The notes below the pieces were generated by a model. It was not told the origin of the DNA. It worked only from the letters and a program-made list of their open reading frames with translations, and ran no database searches. The position numbers and the translations under genes were made by a program. From contig NZ_NJCX01000005.1 of assembly GCF_002632875.1 (NCBI RefSeq), forward strand, positions 1 through 64,000: DNA of 64,000 nt. Direction: 5' to 3'. Shown here in pieces: positions 7,605 through 15,244 of this stretch. The DNA comes from Xenorhabdus kozodoii. Lineage in GTDB: Bacteria; Pseudomonadota; Gammaproteobacteria; Enterobacterales; Enterobacteriaceae. Numbering within the stretch: position 1 is the first letter of the stretch; each line of letters starts with the position of its first letter.

Positions 7605-8505
7605 CCGAACCTCCCATCGTCAGGATGGTTTTGGTGCAGTAAGATGCCTGGGTTTTATCCAGTACGACGTCTTTCAACGGCGCTTTCAGTTCTACACGCT
7701 GGACACCTTCCACATGCAGGGCGGCATAAATCGCGGACAAACGAATGTCACGCCCCAGACGGTGTTGTGCTTCAACGTAGTATTTCAGCCGCTGCTCTGC
7801 CGCCTTGCGGATAGGCTCTGATTCTGGGGTTGGAAAGATGTACAGCACCGCATCAATTTCATATTCCACAATATTCGCTGACTGGATTTTCAGGCGATCC
7901 GCCACCGGACGTACGTTTTCATCGTTCAGCGCTTTTTCGACGATTTCCAGCAACGCCTTGGAAGCGACCCCCTTGTCTTCCCGCGACATTATGGTCACGG
8001 TGACGTTAGCCGGTGACGGACTGATTGCCGAGGCATCTGCAACACGGCCATCTGCACTGCGGGCGTGGTATTCATACGAACCGACCGGGCCGGCAACGCT
8101 CAAGCCTTCAAACGCCTGTGGAATGCGCACGCGATAGTCGTTATCAGACTCCATGACCGCGGGCGTCGGTGGTACGGTCGAGTTATCCGCAGGACGCAAC
8201 ACCATGCGGGAAACGTTATTGTTCGCGCCCAACTGATCCAAATCGTTGCCGGTTGAATAGGCGACCATCACCGCCCTGGCAGCTTCGTTAACCCGTTGAC
8301 GCAAAAGCAATTCGCGATAAACGTTCTCCTCCAGCAACTTGACCAAAGGTTCTGATTCCAGTTGCAACGTTCGCGCAATGGCTTCTTGCTGATCTGCTGG
8401 ATAGAGCGAGATCAAGCCTCTTTTACGTTCTTCCAGCAGTTGTTCATAATCCAGTGGCTCAACCACATCCGGTGGTGGCAACTGGCTTAAATCGATTGTT
8501 GGCAT
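7597..8505 (-). CDS. J: Baseplate assembly protein gpJ (P2-like)
   Basis: At 302 residues it equals P2 gpJ in length. It starts MPTIDLSQLPPPDVVEPLDYEQL, contains GNDLDQLGANNNVSR and the YEYHARSADGRVADA region characteristic of gpJ, and ends with a VQRVELKAPL segment. It forms the baseplate wedge with gpW. It lies 11 bp after W. Confidence 0.95.
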   Translation of the reverse strand: MPTIDLSQLPPPDVVEPLDYEQLLEERKRGLISLYPADQQEAIARTLQLESEPLVKLLEENVYRELLLRQRVNEAARAVMVAYSTGNDLDQLGANNNVSRMVLRPADNSTVPPTPAVMESDNDYRVRIPQAFEGLSVAGPVGSYEYHARSADGRVADASAISPSPANVTVTIMSREDKGVASKALLEIVEKALNDENVRPVADRLKIQSANIVEYEIDAVLYIFPTPESEPIRKAAEQRLKYYVEAQHRLGRDIRLSAIYAALHVEGVQRVELKAPLKDVVLDKTQASYCTKTILTMGGSDE

Positions 8506-8516
8506 AACTGATTACC

Positions 8517-8867
8517 TCATCGGGAATGACTCACCGGAATAGACAGTGAAAATTCCTTGGCGGATTGATGATAAGTACCCGTAATATCCACCACCATTTT
8601 GCCGTCCTGTAGGGTTTCCATCGTGATGGCGGTCAACGTCACGCGTGGCTCCCAACGGCTGATTGCGGTAAAACTTGCCGCCATGACCTGAAGTCGGAGC
8701 GCGGAATTTTGCGGCCAGTCAATCAGTTCAGGCAGTAAAGAGCCGTAGGTGCGACGCGCAATACGGCTGCCCACGGGGGTTAATAAAATATCGCTGACGG
8801 ATTGCCGGAGATGAGACAAATCTGTCAACTCTCGACCCGTCTGCCGATCCATGCCCAGGTACATCAT
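8517..8867 (-). CDS. W: Baseplate protein gpW (P2-like, gp25 family)
   Basis: The 116-residue product (P2 gpW 115) starts MMYLGMDRQTGRELTDL. It contains DILLTPVGSRIARRTYGS, the conserved strip of gp25/W-type baseplate lysozyme-fold proteins that nucleate sheath assembly. It overlaps V by 4 bp. There is no sign of degradation. Confidence 0.94.
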   Translation of the reverse strand: MMYLGMDRQTGRELTDLSHLRQSVSDILLTPVGSRIARRTYGSLLPELIDWPQNSALRLQVMAASFTAISRWEPRVTLTAITMETLQDGKMVVDITGTYHQSAKEFSLSIPVSHSR

Positions 8868-9499
8868 ACGGGGCCTCCTGATGTGTCACCGCCTGACCTG
8901 ATGCCGGTGTGTTTATGGGAATCCACGACCACGCCGTTGGAACTGAATGTGCCTCCGGTGTGTTCAATATTGCCCGTCATTTTGCCGCCGTTGCGCACGA
9001 TCAAGTTGCCGGTGCTCATTAGCTGCGTACAGATGACTTCCGGTGTATCCAGCGTAATTCGGGTGCTGGCAACACAGGTGATTTCCGGCGCGGTAATATG
9101 GACAGAATCCGACGCATTCACTGTCGCGGTTTTAATACCCGTTACAGTCAAGGCACCCGATTGCGGTTCATACTCCATCACGGCACCATCCGGAAACTGA
9201 ATATGCGTCGCTTCGGGTGATGTTGATGGCGCCGGAAACTCATCTGAAAAAATCGCAGGCAATACAAAGGCGGTGGTCAGCTCTCCGCCTATGGACAGAA
9301 TTAAAACCTGCTCACCGACACTGGGTGCCCACCATGTGCGGGCGTTCCCCGCCCTGGATGTCAGCCAGTGCAGCCAGTTGGTTTCAAGATTGCCTGTCGC
9401 GACTCGGCACATGCCCTTGGTGGTATCCACTTGGGTAATGACGCCGGTTCGGATCAGGTTGCGCAATAAGCGCATCAGTTCAGTGAGTTGTGTGTTCAT
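8864..9499 (-). CDS. V: Baseplate spike protein gpV (P2-like)
   Basis: At 211 residues it equals P2 gpV in length. The N-terminal OB-fold segment reads RNLIRTGVITQVDT. The central WWAPSVGEQVLIL and FPDGAVMEYEPQSGALTVTG strips match the spike family. The C-terminus contains the membrane-piercing tip motif HKHTG with paired histidines that bind metal in P2 V. It is the first gene of the baseplate-fibre unit. The ribosome binding site is weak. An Ogr-type box lies 47-64 bp upstream. Confidence 0.95.
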   Translation of the reverse strand: MNTQLTELMRLLRNLIRTGVITQVDTTKGMCRVATGNLETNWLHWLTSRAGNARTWWAPSVGEQVLILSIGGELTTAFVLPAIFSDEFPAPSTSPEATHIQFPDGAVMEYEPQSGALTVTGIKTATVNASDSVHITAPEITCVASTRITLDTPEVICTQLMSTGNLIVRNGGKMTGNIEHTGGTFSSNGVVVDSHKHTGIRSGGDTSGGPV

Positions 9500-9545
9500 G
9501 ACGTAAGGATGCCATGAAAAAGCAGGCTGGACATCAAACTGGGTT

Positions 9546-9563
9546 TGTAGGAAGCAGCATACA
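9546..9563 (-). promoter_or_regulatory. Ogr/Delta-type activator box ahead of V
   Basis: TGT-N12-ACA, centred about 55 bp upstream of the V start codon, where P2 has its PV late promoter. It lies downstream of the terminator that closes the X-spanin unit, so V to G needs its own promoter. Confidence 0.72.
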
Positions 9564-9600
9564 AATGCAGATAAAAATCATTTTAAATCAATAAAATAAA

Positions 9601-9630
9601 AAGACCTTCCCAAGAATAAAAGAAGGTCTT
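9601..9630 (-). terminator. Rho-independent terminator after the spanin-like gene
   Basis: A 9-bp perfect stem, AAGACCTTC/GAAGGTCTT, is followed on the minus strand by TTTATTTT. It separates the short X-lysis unit from the V operon. T-rich flanks on both sides suggest it may work in both directions. Confidence 0.75.
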
Positions 9631-9674
9631 TTGGTCTTTTATATGGAGTTGAACGGCGCTGAAATACACTGCGA

Positions 9675-10187
9675 TCATTCTGTTTTACATTGCCGAACAA
9701 CTTCACGTACATACTGTTGTAAATAGTCTAATTTGGCTTGGTCCCTAAGGATGCCGGTTCGGATATCGTAAATAGTGCGTCCAGCTTTTGCAGTGAGTTC
9801 GATTTGGGTTCCATCGCCCACGCTGCGGGGGCGGGTATCTCGGTTTTGGGTGAGCTGACAGGTAGCAAGGTTGGCGGCGGCGATTTGCCCCCGCCGATGA
9901 CCAGCAGTAATGTCAGCATGCAAAGCGGCGTTTTCTTCGGTGACATGGGCTAATTTTCCTGAATAGTAATCATCCAATTGTGCCGCCCGATGTTGTGCCT
10001 CTTTCATTTGCTGAATAGCGGCCAACGTTTCTGAACTGGCTTTTTGGTTGATAGCAACAAGTTGTGTAGCCTGTTGCTGTTTCACGTTCGCCAGTTCGCT
10101 GAGAAACAGGGAGCGATGCCCCCACCAGCCGAGGCTTCCGCCAATGACTAAGCTCACAATTAACGGCACCTTTTTTATGGTATTCAT
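9675..10187 (-). CDS. Rz-like i-spanin (lysis protein)
   Basis: The product is 170 residues from the ATG at 10187; an upstream TTG in frame is less likely. The N-terminal membrane anchor (VPLIVSLVIGGSLGWWG) is followed by a long Gln/Ala-rich coiled coil and a C-terminus ending VRQCKTE, the architecture of Rz/LysB inner-membrane spanins that span the periplasm to disrupt the outer membrane. A candidate o-spanin frame is embedded at 9728-9946. It follows gpX by 27 bp. The holin and endolysin genes that precede it in P2 are missing. Confidence 0.78.
   Translation of the reverse strand: MNTIKKVPLIVSLVIGGSLGWWGHRSLFLSELANVKQQQATQLVAINQKASSETLAAIQQMKEAQHRAAQLDDYYSGKLAHVTEENAALHADITAGHRRGQIAAANLATCQLTQNRDTRPRSVGDGTQIELTAKAGRTIYDIRTGILRDQAKLDYLQQYVREVVRQCKTE
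9728..9946 (-). CDS. Embedded Rz1-like o-spanin frame, lipobox cysteine missing
   Basis: A 72-codon frame lies inside the Rz-like gene, in another phase. It has a hydrophobic start (CMLTLLLVIGGG), a Pro-rich stretch (SPPPTL...IPAPAAW) and a tail resembling the Rz1 end. Rz1/LysC lipoproteins need a cysteine after the hydrophobic segment; here the position reads G-G-G. The only Cys lies before it. The frame is therefore either a decayed o-spanin or a chance frame. The nested layout favours decay. Confidence 0.5.
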   Translation of the reverse strand: MSPKKTPLCMLTLLLVIGGGKSPPPTLLPVSSPKTEIPAPAAWAMEPKSNSLQKLDALFTISEPASLGTKPN

Positions 10188-10214
10188 TCCCAACAAACTC
10201 GTTCAGCCTCCCCC

Positions 10215-10418
10215 TTAATCCCAAAGCTGGATAATGGGTTTGCTGGCGGCAGGCATAAATTCTGGCATTTCAACTTTCGTTCCATGAGGCAACACGGCGC
10301 CAAAATCAGCCAATCCAGGGTTTGCCTGCAATACACGCTCAGTCATTCCCAACGTACGGCCGTAATGGCGCCAGCAAATGGCATCCACTGTTTCATTTTG
10401 TTGTGCGATAACTTGCAT
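10215..10418 (-). CDS. X: Tail protein gpX (P2-like)
   Basis: The 67-residue product (P2 gpX 67) has a LysM-like pattern, Q-x-E-T-V-D-A-I-C-W-R-H-Y-G-R-T, and ends PIIQLWD as gpX proteins do. It is needed for tail formation in P2. It heads a two-gene unit with the spanin-like gene and is preceded by an Ogr-type box. In P2 the capsid genes lie just upstream (Q-P-O-N-M-L-X); here the upstream neighbour is a DinI-like gene, so the head block has been deleted. Confidence 0.93.
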   Translation of the reverse strand: MQVIAQQNETVDAICWRHYGRTLGMTERVLQANPGLADFGAVLPHGTKVEMPEFMPAASKPIIQLWD

Positions 10419-10505
10419 ACTCTTTCCTTTTTCTGTGCAGAAATCAGCTAGTAAAACGGAGAGTTATGATCAAATAGTGAGTGAAATGCTTCAATGCGGT
10501 GGGAT

Positions 10506-10523
10506 TGTCAGATAAGCAGTACA
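10506..10523 (-). promoter_or_regulatory. Ogr/Delta-type activator box ahead of X
   Basis: TGT-N12-ACA centred 96 bp upstream of the X start. It is the third such box in the cluster, again at the head of a tail transcription unit. Confidence 0.68.
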
Positions 10524-10554
10524 AATGAAGAGCCATTTTGTTCAATGCCCAATA

Positions 10555-10589
10555 AGCCAGGGGCGGGAAATCATTTCCCGCCCCTGGCT
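10555..10589 (-). terminator. Perfect 17-bp inverted repeat closing the SOS operon
   Basis: AGCCAGGGGCGGGAAAT, one base, then its exact complement. It lies just downstream of the DinI-like gene and upstream of the X promoter, so it probably isolates the SOS operon from the tail genes. The T-rich tract follows on the plus side, so direction is uncertain. Confidence 0.65.
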
Positions 10590-10641
10590 ATTCTATTATC
10601 TTTTATGACAATGAAATGCTATCTGTTGGTGGATGTCAGCG

Positions 10642-10878
10642 TTAATCAAATTGCCAACTATCATCCTCCCAAACTTCTTGAATAAGTTCCATCATATGGT
10701 CATGTTCACTGCTGTTTTTAGTCCCTGTCACTCTTACGGAGGTGCTACTGCTAATTTCAATTCTAAAATTTGTATCAGGATAGTGTGGTAATATTCTCTT
10801 TTTTAGTTCACTTTCCAGTGAAGACATGACTGATTCAGAAATATTAGCGCGTTTATCGAAAAGTATCTCTACTCGCAT
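10642..10878 (-). CDS. DinI-like protein (possible Tum-type antirepressor)
   Basis: The 78-residue product matches the DinI family along its length: start MRVEILFDK, acidic C-terminus with LIQEVWEDDSWQF. E. coli DinI modulates RecA filaments, and phage 186 Tum, from an SOS-controlled operon downstream of gene A, inactivates the CI repressor. The gene has a strong ribosome binding site (AGGAGG). It lies in the same place as tum in 186, in an operon with a perfect LexA box. That it acts on the CI repressor at 13917 is inference from this parallel. Confidence 0.82.
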   Translation of the reverse strand: MRVEILFDKRANISESVMSSLESELKKRILPHYPDTNFRIEISSSTSVRVTGTKNSSEHDHMMELIQEVWEDDSWQFD

Positions 10879-10923
10879 CTTTTTCCTCCTGCCAAATCTA
10901 TTCCTCTATTAAAGCCGAATTCT

Positions 10924-11160
10924 TTAACATTCTGTTCCGTTGCTACCCACCTCATTACCTAACAGATGACTTTCCTGTCTCCCCTGGTAACCGTTAACCC
11001 TTTTTTCATAAGGCGCAGATAGCTCCGCTATCCAAACCAGTGCCAGCTCTTTGTCTTCCGCATGATTGCATTCGCAACTTGTCGCCATTCGAGCAATGAA
11101 ATTGATACGTTGCGCTACCAATGATTCCATAAGAGATTCCACTGATCTATCTGCCTCCAT
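10924..11160 (-). CDS. Small phage protein, first gene of SOS operon
   Basis: The frame has 78 codons from 11160. A more likely start is the internal ATG at 11130 (68 residues, with GTGGA upstream), because the first ATG is only 8 nt from the LexA box and has no ribosome binding site. There is no recognised domain; it has a Cys-x-Cys (CEC) and a polar C-terminus. It occupies the position of orf97 ahead of tum in phage 186, 45 bp upstream of the DinI-like gene. Function unknown. Confidence 0.6.
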   Translation of the reverse strand: MEADRSVESLMESLVAQRINFIARMATSCECNHAEDKELALVWIAELSAPYEKRVNGYQGRQESHLLGNEVGSNGTEC

Positions 11161-11168
11161 ATAAGTAA

Positions 11169-11184
11169 CTGTATATACATACAG
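11169..11184 (-). promoter_or_regulatory. LexA (SOS) box
   Basis: CTGTATATACATACAG fits the LexA consensus CTGT-N8-ACAG with an almost ideal alternating AT centre, and flanking bases extend it. It lies directly upstream of the two-gene DinI-like operon. DNA damage should derepress that operon. Confidence 0.9.
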
Positions 11185-11245
11185 TACACGTAATAAGATT
11201 AAATTTAAAGTAATTTTTACCGTTTCTGGTCAGTAAATTTGATAG

Positions 11246-13240
11246 TTAGTCACTATGGATGGTGGTTTTAGCAGAAATATTTGCCAATTTGACTGATTTT
11301 TCTGCTATGACAATTCTACGGTCTATATCACGCTTTATTTTGCTACTTTTCTGTTCATCCGTACAGTTATTGACAGAACTCCAAGAGGTCAATTTTTTGT
11401 CTCTTTTATAAACAATCCGTTCAGGCGCCACTGTTGGCTCTGATTTCGGCACAATAGCCCATTGGTGAATTCGCGTACAAATAAATTCGGCCTGGGACAA
11501 AAAAGGGGAGGTCACACCTTGTATGGATTGGACATCTTCACCATAAGGGCTACCAAAAGGGATATTTTTGTAAGATAAGCGAATAACTAAATCGCGACGT
11601 GAAACCCAAGGCCCGCCTTGTGCCTGGGTATAAGCGACCCAATTCCCTTCATCTGCCGCCTGCAACACCGAATTTATCTTGTGATCAGGCAGGCGCACTT
11701 GCCTGAGCCGACGCAATTCGCGCCAAACTGAAACCGGGGCGCCACCAATCTGTTGAAATTGGCGAATACGCCAACGGCTCGCCCAGGCAGTCACCGATTT
11801 TGCCATATCGCGCAGGAATTCACCGGTTTCATGGTCTTTTTCCTCTTCTAACGCATAGCCATCAATATTTTTGGAAATGTACTTGGCAATATAGCCGGTG
11901 GCACTGCCTTTACTGGGATCAATCGCCCGATAATCAAAACGGGCTTTTTTCGCTTCATCATCCTGTAACTCTCCCTGCTCTTCCTGACAGGCGTAATGTT
12001 CAAGGAGACTTCTGACTTGCTGTAAATACTCCGGCAACATAAACAACACCATATGCCAATGGGGTGTGCCGTCATGATGAGGCTCCACCACACGGAAACC
12101 GAATACATTGATCCCTGACCGTGCCAACGCAGCCCGAATTTTTGCCCAGACACGGCATAAATAACGTTGGGTATCGCGCGGCGTCGCGCCATTCCAGGAT
12201 TTGACAAATCCACCCTTATGCTGGACAGCATGATATTTTGCCGGCGCCGTGATGGTATAAAACTCGCCAACGCAGTTCATTTTATTGGCAATATCTTCGA
12301 AACCACGCATTCTGACCATCAATTCACAACGTCGGATCGCAGGATTGGCATTGCTATGAACAACCGTCTCTGCCAGTGAAATTCGCTCCCCCTCTTCATT
12401 TTCCAAATCAAAATGTTTGAAAAATTCACGATTGCGCCGTTTTTGTTCCAGCCATTCCCGCAATGCCTGGCGTGAAACATAAGGAGAAGCGGCTTGCTGT
12501 ACCTGCCCTACGGCAATGGCCATATGTTCAGACTGGATATCACGCAGGCGCTTTAAGCGAAAATACCACCAGCGGGAAGACATCATACGCAACATGCCAG
12601 AGCAGAGTTGATCGACGGAGGGTTTCTTGCGCCCCCCATTGAAACGCTGCCAATAAGGGGGATACGTGCCACATTGCAACGTCAGTTTTGCCAGCAGTCG
12701 ATACAATTTAACGACACGGGAAACTGCCTCGTCTGTGCAGTCGTCAGACGTTGACGTGGTTTTTGGGGAAACACGCGAAGCATAGTGCTCATAATTGCCG
12801 GAAATAAAAATGGCAATGTCATGAGCAAGTTTCAGGAGTTGTTTGCGATCATGGGTTGCCACATTTTCCAGTGGTTCAATAAAAGGAAAAGGCGCCATCC
12901 CCGAAACATTGATACCGGGAATTACATGGCTAAACGGGTATCTTTCTTTTACCAACTGTAATCTCGGCAAGACATTCTGCCCAACCGCTTTTCTCAGAAA
13001 AGTATTGGCATCACGGCGGCCTGAGCGCTTAAAAATATCGATATAACGATGGCTGAAATACTTCGCCAGAAAATCCGGCATTTGCCCTATATATTGGTGA
13101 CGCCATTGATGATCTTCCGCGTTGACTTCCCATAGCAAGCGCTCTGCCATTGAAACACCCTGCGGTATGCTTGGCTGGAACATTGCGGCTTGTATCAAAT
13201 AATCGCTGTTTTGTTTATAAGTGGTAATGTCACGATCCAT
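11246..13240 (-). CDS. A: Phage replication initiator gpA (HUH endonuclease, P2-like)
   Basis: The product is 664 residues from the ATG at 13240 (AGGGTG upstream); P2 gpA is 761. It contains the HUH metal-binding motif PHWHMVLF and the two-tyrosine motif YIAKYISKNIDG, which in P2-type proteins nicks the origin and joins covalently to DNA for rolling-circle replication. The gene looks intact although head genes are gone, so the element may still replicate or the gene may be a remnant with another use. It ends 62 bp before the LexA box. Confidence 0.93.
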   Translation of the reverse strand: MDRDITTYKQNSDYLIQAAMFQPSIPQGVSMAERLLWEVNAEDHQWRHQYIGQMPDFLAKYFSHRYIDIFKRSGRRDANTFLRKAVGQNVLPRLQLVKERYPFSHVIPGINVSGMAPFPFIEPLENVATHDRKQLLKLAHDIAIFISGNYEHYASRVSPKTTSTSDDCTDEAVSRVVKLYRLLAKLTLQCGTYPPYWQRFNGGRKKPSVDQLCSGMLRMMSSRWWYFRLKRLRDIQSEHMAIAVGQVQQAASPYVSRQALREWLEQKRRNREFFKHFDLENEEGERISLAETVVHSNANPAIRRCELMVRMRGFEDIANKMNCVGEFYTITAPAKYHAVQHKGGFVKSWNGATPRDTQRYLCRVWAKIRAALARSGINVFGFRVVEPHHDGTPHWHMVLFMLPEYLQQVRSLLEHYACQEEQGELQDDEAKKARFDYRAIDPSKGSATGYIAKYISKNIDGYALEEEKDHETGEFLRDMAKSVTAWASRWRIRQFQQIGGAPVSVWRELRRLRQVRLPDHKINSVLQAADEGNWVAYTQAQGGPWVSRRDLVIRLSYKNIPFGSPYGEDVQSIQGVTSPFLSQAEFICTRIHQWAIVPKSEPTVAPERIVYKRDKKLTSWSSVNNCTDEQKSSKIKRDIDRRIVIAEKSVKLANISAKTTIHSD

Positions 13241-13323
13241 CAATTTCACCCTATTAAGGACGTACAAGCGCCTGGCGCACTCATGCCATATGTTCGAAAA
13301 CGAATGTGTTTGGAAAACGGTAA

Positions 13324-13662
13324 TTAATTCGGTAGTGTCAGGTACTTCGGAAACTGGCTGACCACGACCTTGATATGATTCATCGCCTTGATCAGCGCCT
13401 GTTTTTCCGCTTGGGTAAAATGGCTGAATTCACTATCGTGGCGGGAGCGCGGGATATTCGCCAAATAGAAAATGGCCGCCAGCGCCCGTTTATTCTGTTC
13501 GTAGTAATCGTCTCTTTTGTCACGCATATCAGTAAAAAACCGAATTAATTCCTTTTCATTGTCCCCCCAATATGTCGCCCTAATCCTCGACAGGTGATTT
13601 AATCCTTCCAGCCGCTGGCCGAGGTTAATTTGGGCAAATTTTTCTTTCTCAATATTCGCCAT
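13324..13662 (-). CDS. Early-region phage protein (DUF5347-like)
   Basis: The product is 112 residues from the ATG at 13662, which has GAGGGA upstream; an earlier ATG at 13677 is possible. It is helix-rich and contains NLGQRLEGLNHLSRIRATYWG and a C-terminal FTQAEKQALIKAMNHIK segment. I recall similar proteins of unknown role in the early regions of P2-like prophages of Photorhabdus and Xenorhabdus. It is the first leftward gene after the repressor and precedes gpA. Molecular function unknown. Confidence 0.7.
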   Translation of the reverse strand: MANIEKEKFAQINLGQRLEGLNHLSRIRATYWGDNEKELIRFFTDMRDKRDDYYEQNKRALAAIFYLANIPRSRHDSEFSHFTQAEKQALIKAMNHIKVVVSQFPKYLTLPN

Positions 13663-13858
13663 ATTTTCCCTCAACATCTTCCTACAACACGATCCTCAAC
13701 AATGCCCTGTGATTTCCAACGGTTCTCGCCATCGTAAACCCTCTACTTATCCTCAATGACATTCCTGAAATATTTTGATATCAGGCATAAAGATTGAAAT
13801 CTGGGCTTCCATGATGCAATATCCCTCAATGGTTTTCAGCTTAACCAATTCGGACTCA

Positions 13859-13877
13859 CTCAAGATCTCATATTGAG
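13859..13877. promoter_or_regulatory. Candidate CI operator
   Basis: The inverted repeat CTCAA-N9-TTGAG lies between the divergent early gene and repressor gene. Additional CTCAA (13825) and TTGAG (13933) half sites flank it. Its position fits a lysogeny switch; no binding data. Confidence 0.4.
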
Positions 13878-13916
13878 AACTTTGTGGGATACTAATAGCT
13901 CTTATCTGTACTGTCA

Positions 13917-14537
13917 ATGAAAAATACCAATATTGAGATCAAAATGGGGGCGGATAGTGGGGGAAGACCTGCTATTGAACGCCTTGTCCGAGCGTATGGA
14001 TTTAAATCGCGCCAGGCCCTAAGTGACCATTTGGGCGTATCCAAAAGCACGATGGCTAACCGCTACCTTCGTGATAGTTTTCCAGCGGATTGGATCATCC
14101 AGTGTAATCTCGAAACTGGCGCTTCACTGCTGTGGTTGAGCACAGGCCAGGGAGAAATGTTTCCAGATGGAGAAAGCGGTAAAAAAACGGAACGGTTGGA
14201 AGATATTATTGCCCCATCCATCTCTCGTGTAAAATTATCGGGCGGTAAGCTCAATGAGGCCAGCCCGGTGATTTTGGATAACGAATTGATTTCCAAGGAA
14301 CTCAAAAATCCGCTGGTTGTTGATGATAGCGCCTCATGGTATCTGCTGGATACCCAGGAAGATAATATTCAAGATGGCTTATGGCTGGTGGATATTGAAG
14401 GGATGCACAGTGTTAAAAAGATTGCCAAAATCCCAATCAGCAAAATTAGAGTCAGTGATAGCGACGTCACTTTTGATTGCGCAATCAGTGATATCAAATT
14501 CATCGGCCGCGTTGCTCTGGTCATATCCAGGCAATAG
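13917..14537 (+). CDS. cI: CI repressor, phage 186 type
   Basis: The product is 206 residues (186 CI 192). The N-terminal helix-turn-helix (SRQALSDHLGVSKSTMANRY) is followed by the C-terminal domain with DGLWLVDIEG and a GRVALVIS ending, both shared with 186 CI. It lacks a visible LexA-style Ala-Gly cleavage site, so induction probably needs an antirepressor, fitting the SOS-controlled DinI/Tum-like gene. The start at 13944 (MGADSGG, with GAG 6 nt upstream) is a good alternative. No integrase follows it, unlike in P2 or 186. Confidence 0.9.
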   Translation: MKNTNIEIKMGADSGGRPAIERLVRAYGFKSRQALSDHLGVSKSTMANRYLRDSFPADWIIQCNLETGASLLWLSTGQGEMFPDGESGKKTERLEDIIAPSISRVKLSGGKLNEASPVILDNELISKELKNPLVVDDSASWYLLDTQEDNIQDGLWLVDIEGMHSVKKIAKIPISKIRVSDSDVTFDCAISDIKFIGRVALVISRQ

Positions 14538-14550
14538 CATAAGAAGTTAC

Positions 14551-14586
14551 CATCAAGGTTATCTATCCATCAGGATAACCTTGATG
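14551..14586. terminator. Hairpin between repressor and acetyltransferase genes
   Basis: A 13-bp perfect stem, CATCAAGGTTATC/GATAACCTTGATG, with a 10-nt loop, lies between convergent genes. There is no clear T-run. It may also mark the prophage edge. Confidence 0.55.
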
Positions 14587-14600
14587 ACATTCAGGCATTC

Positions 14601-15149
14601 TCACGCAAAATCTGAACGACACAGCCGATACAGGACATGTTCCCTCAATGGATGATTTTCTTTCAAGCCTGGGTGCATAAAGGTTTTTTCATCCCTGACC
14701 ATGCCCAATTTTTTCATAACGTTCTCTGAGCGGTAATTGGACGCTGTGGTAAAAGCGACAACTTCTTCCAGCCCGATTTCCGTAAATGCAAAGCCAAGAA
14801 TGCTACGGGCGGCTTCACAAGCATAGCCTTGCCCCCAAAATGGCTTATCCAGCCGCCAACCTATTTCAACAACAGGCGAGAATGGAAATTCGATATTCGG
14901 GATATTCAGCCCTACAAAGCCCATAAATTGACCACTCTGTTTTAATTCAACCGCCCATAATCCCCAACCGCCCTGCTTTTCAAACTTGTGAATACAATTA
15001 TCGATAAAAGTATCACTCTGCGCTTTAGTCAGTCTGTTAGGAAAAAATTCCATCACTGCTGGATTGCGGCTCAGGTGAAAAAAAGGTTCCCTGTCTTCTG
15101 TTTTCCAGCCACGAAGCGTCAATCTTGCTGTTTCCAATTCGACAACCAT
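14601..15149 (-). CDS. GNAT N-acetyltransferase (RimJ/RimL-like)
   Basis: The 182-residue product has the GNAT pattern of the RimJ/RimL group: N-terminal LETARLTLRGW, the acetyl-CoA loop region KPFWGQGYACEAARS, and the late segment ENVMKKLGMVRDE. It transfers an acetyl group to an unknown amine, such as a protein N-terminus or small molecule. The start at 15149 has AAGGAG upstream. It stands alone between the prophage repressor and the bactofilin gene, and may be the first host gene beyond the prophage. Confidence 0.88.
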   Translation of the reverse strand: MVVELETARLTLRGWKTEDREPFFHLSRNPAVMEFFPNRLTKAQSDTFIDNCIHKFEKQGGWGLWAVELKQSGQFMGFVGLNIPNIEFPFSPVVEIGWRLDKPFWGQGYACEAARSILGFAFTEIGLEEVVAFTTASNYRSENVMKKLGMVRDEKTFMHPGLKENHPLREHVLYRLCRSDFA

Positions 15150-15187
15150 AACGTCTCCTTGTAACCCTGAAATATCAGGTTATAAAA

Positions 15188-15228
15188 ATAAAACGGCCGG
15201 AAAATCATACCCATTTCCCGGCCGTTTT
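15188..15228 (-). terminator. Rho-independent terminator after the bactofilin gene
   Basis: A long stem around CCGGCCGTTTT/AAAACGGCCGG is followed by TTTATTTTTAT on the minus strand. It lies 17 bp past the bactofilin stop. Confidence 0.8.
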
Positions 15229-15244
15229 ATTTTATCAGCAATTT

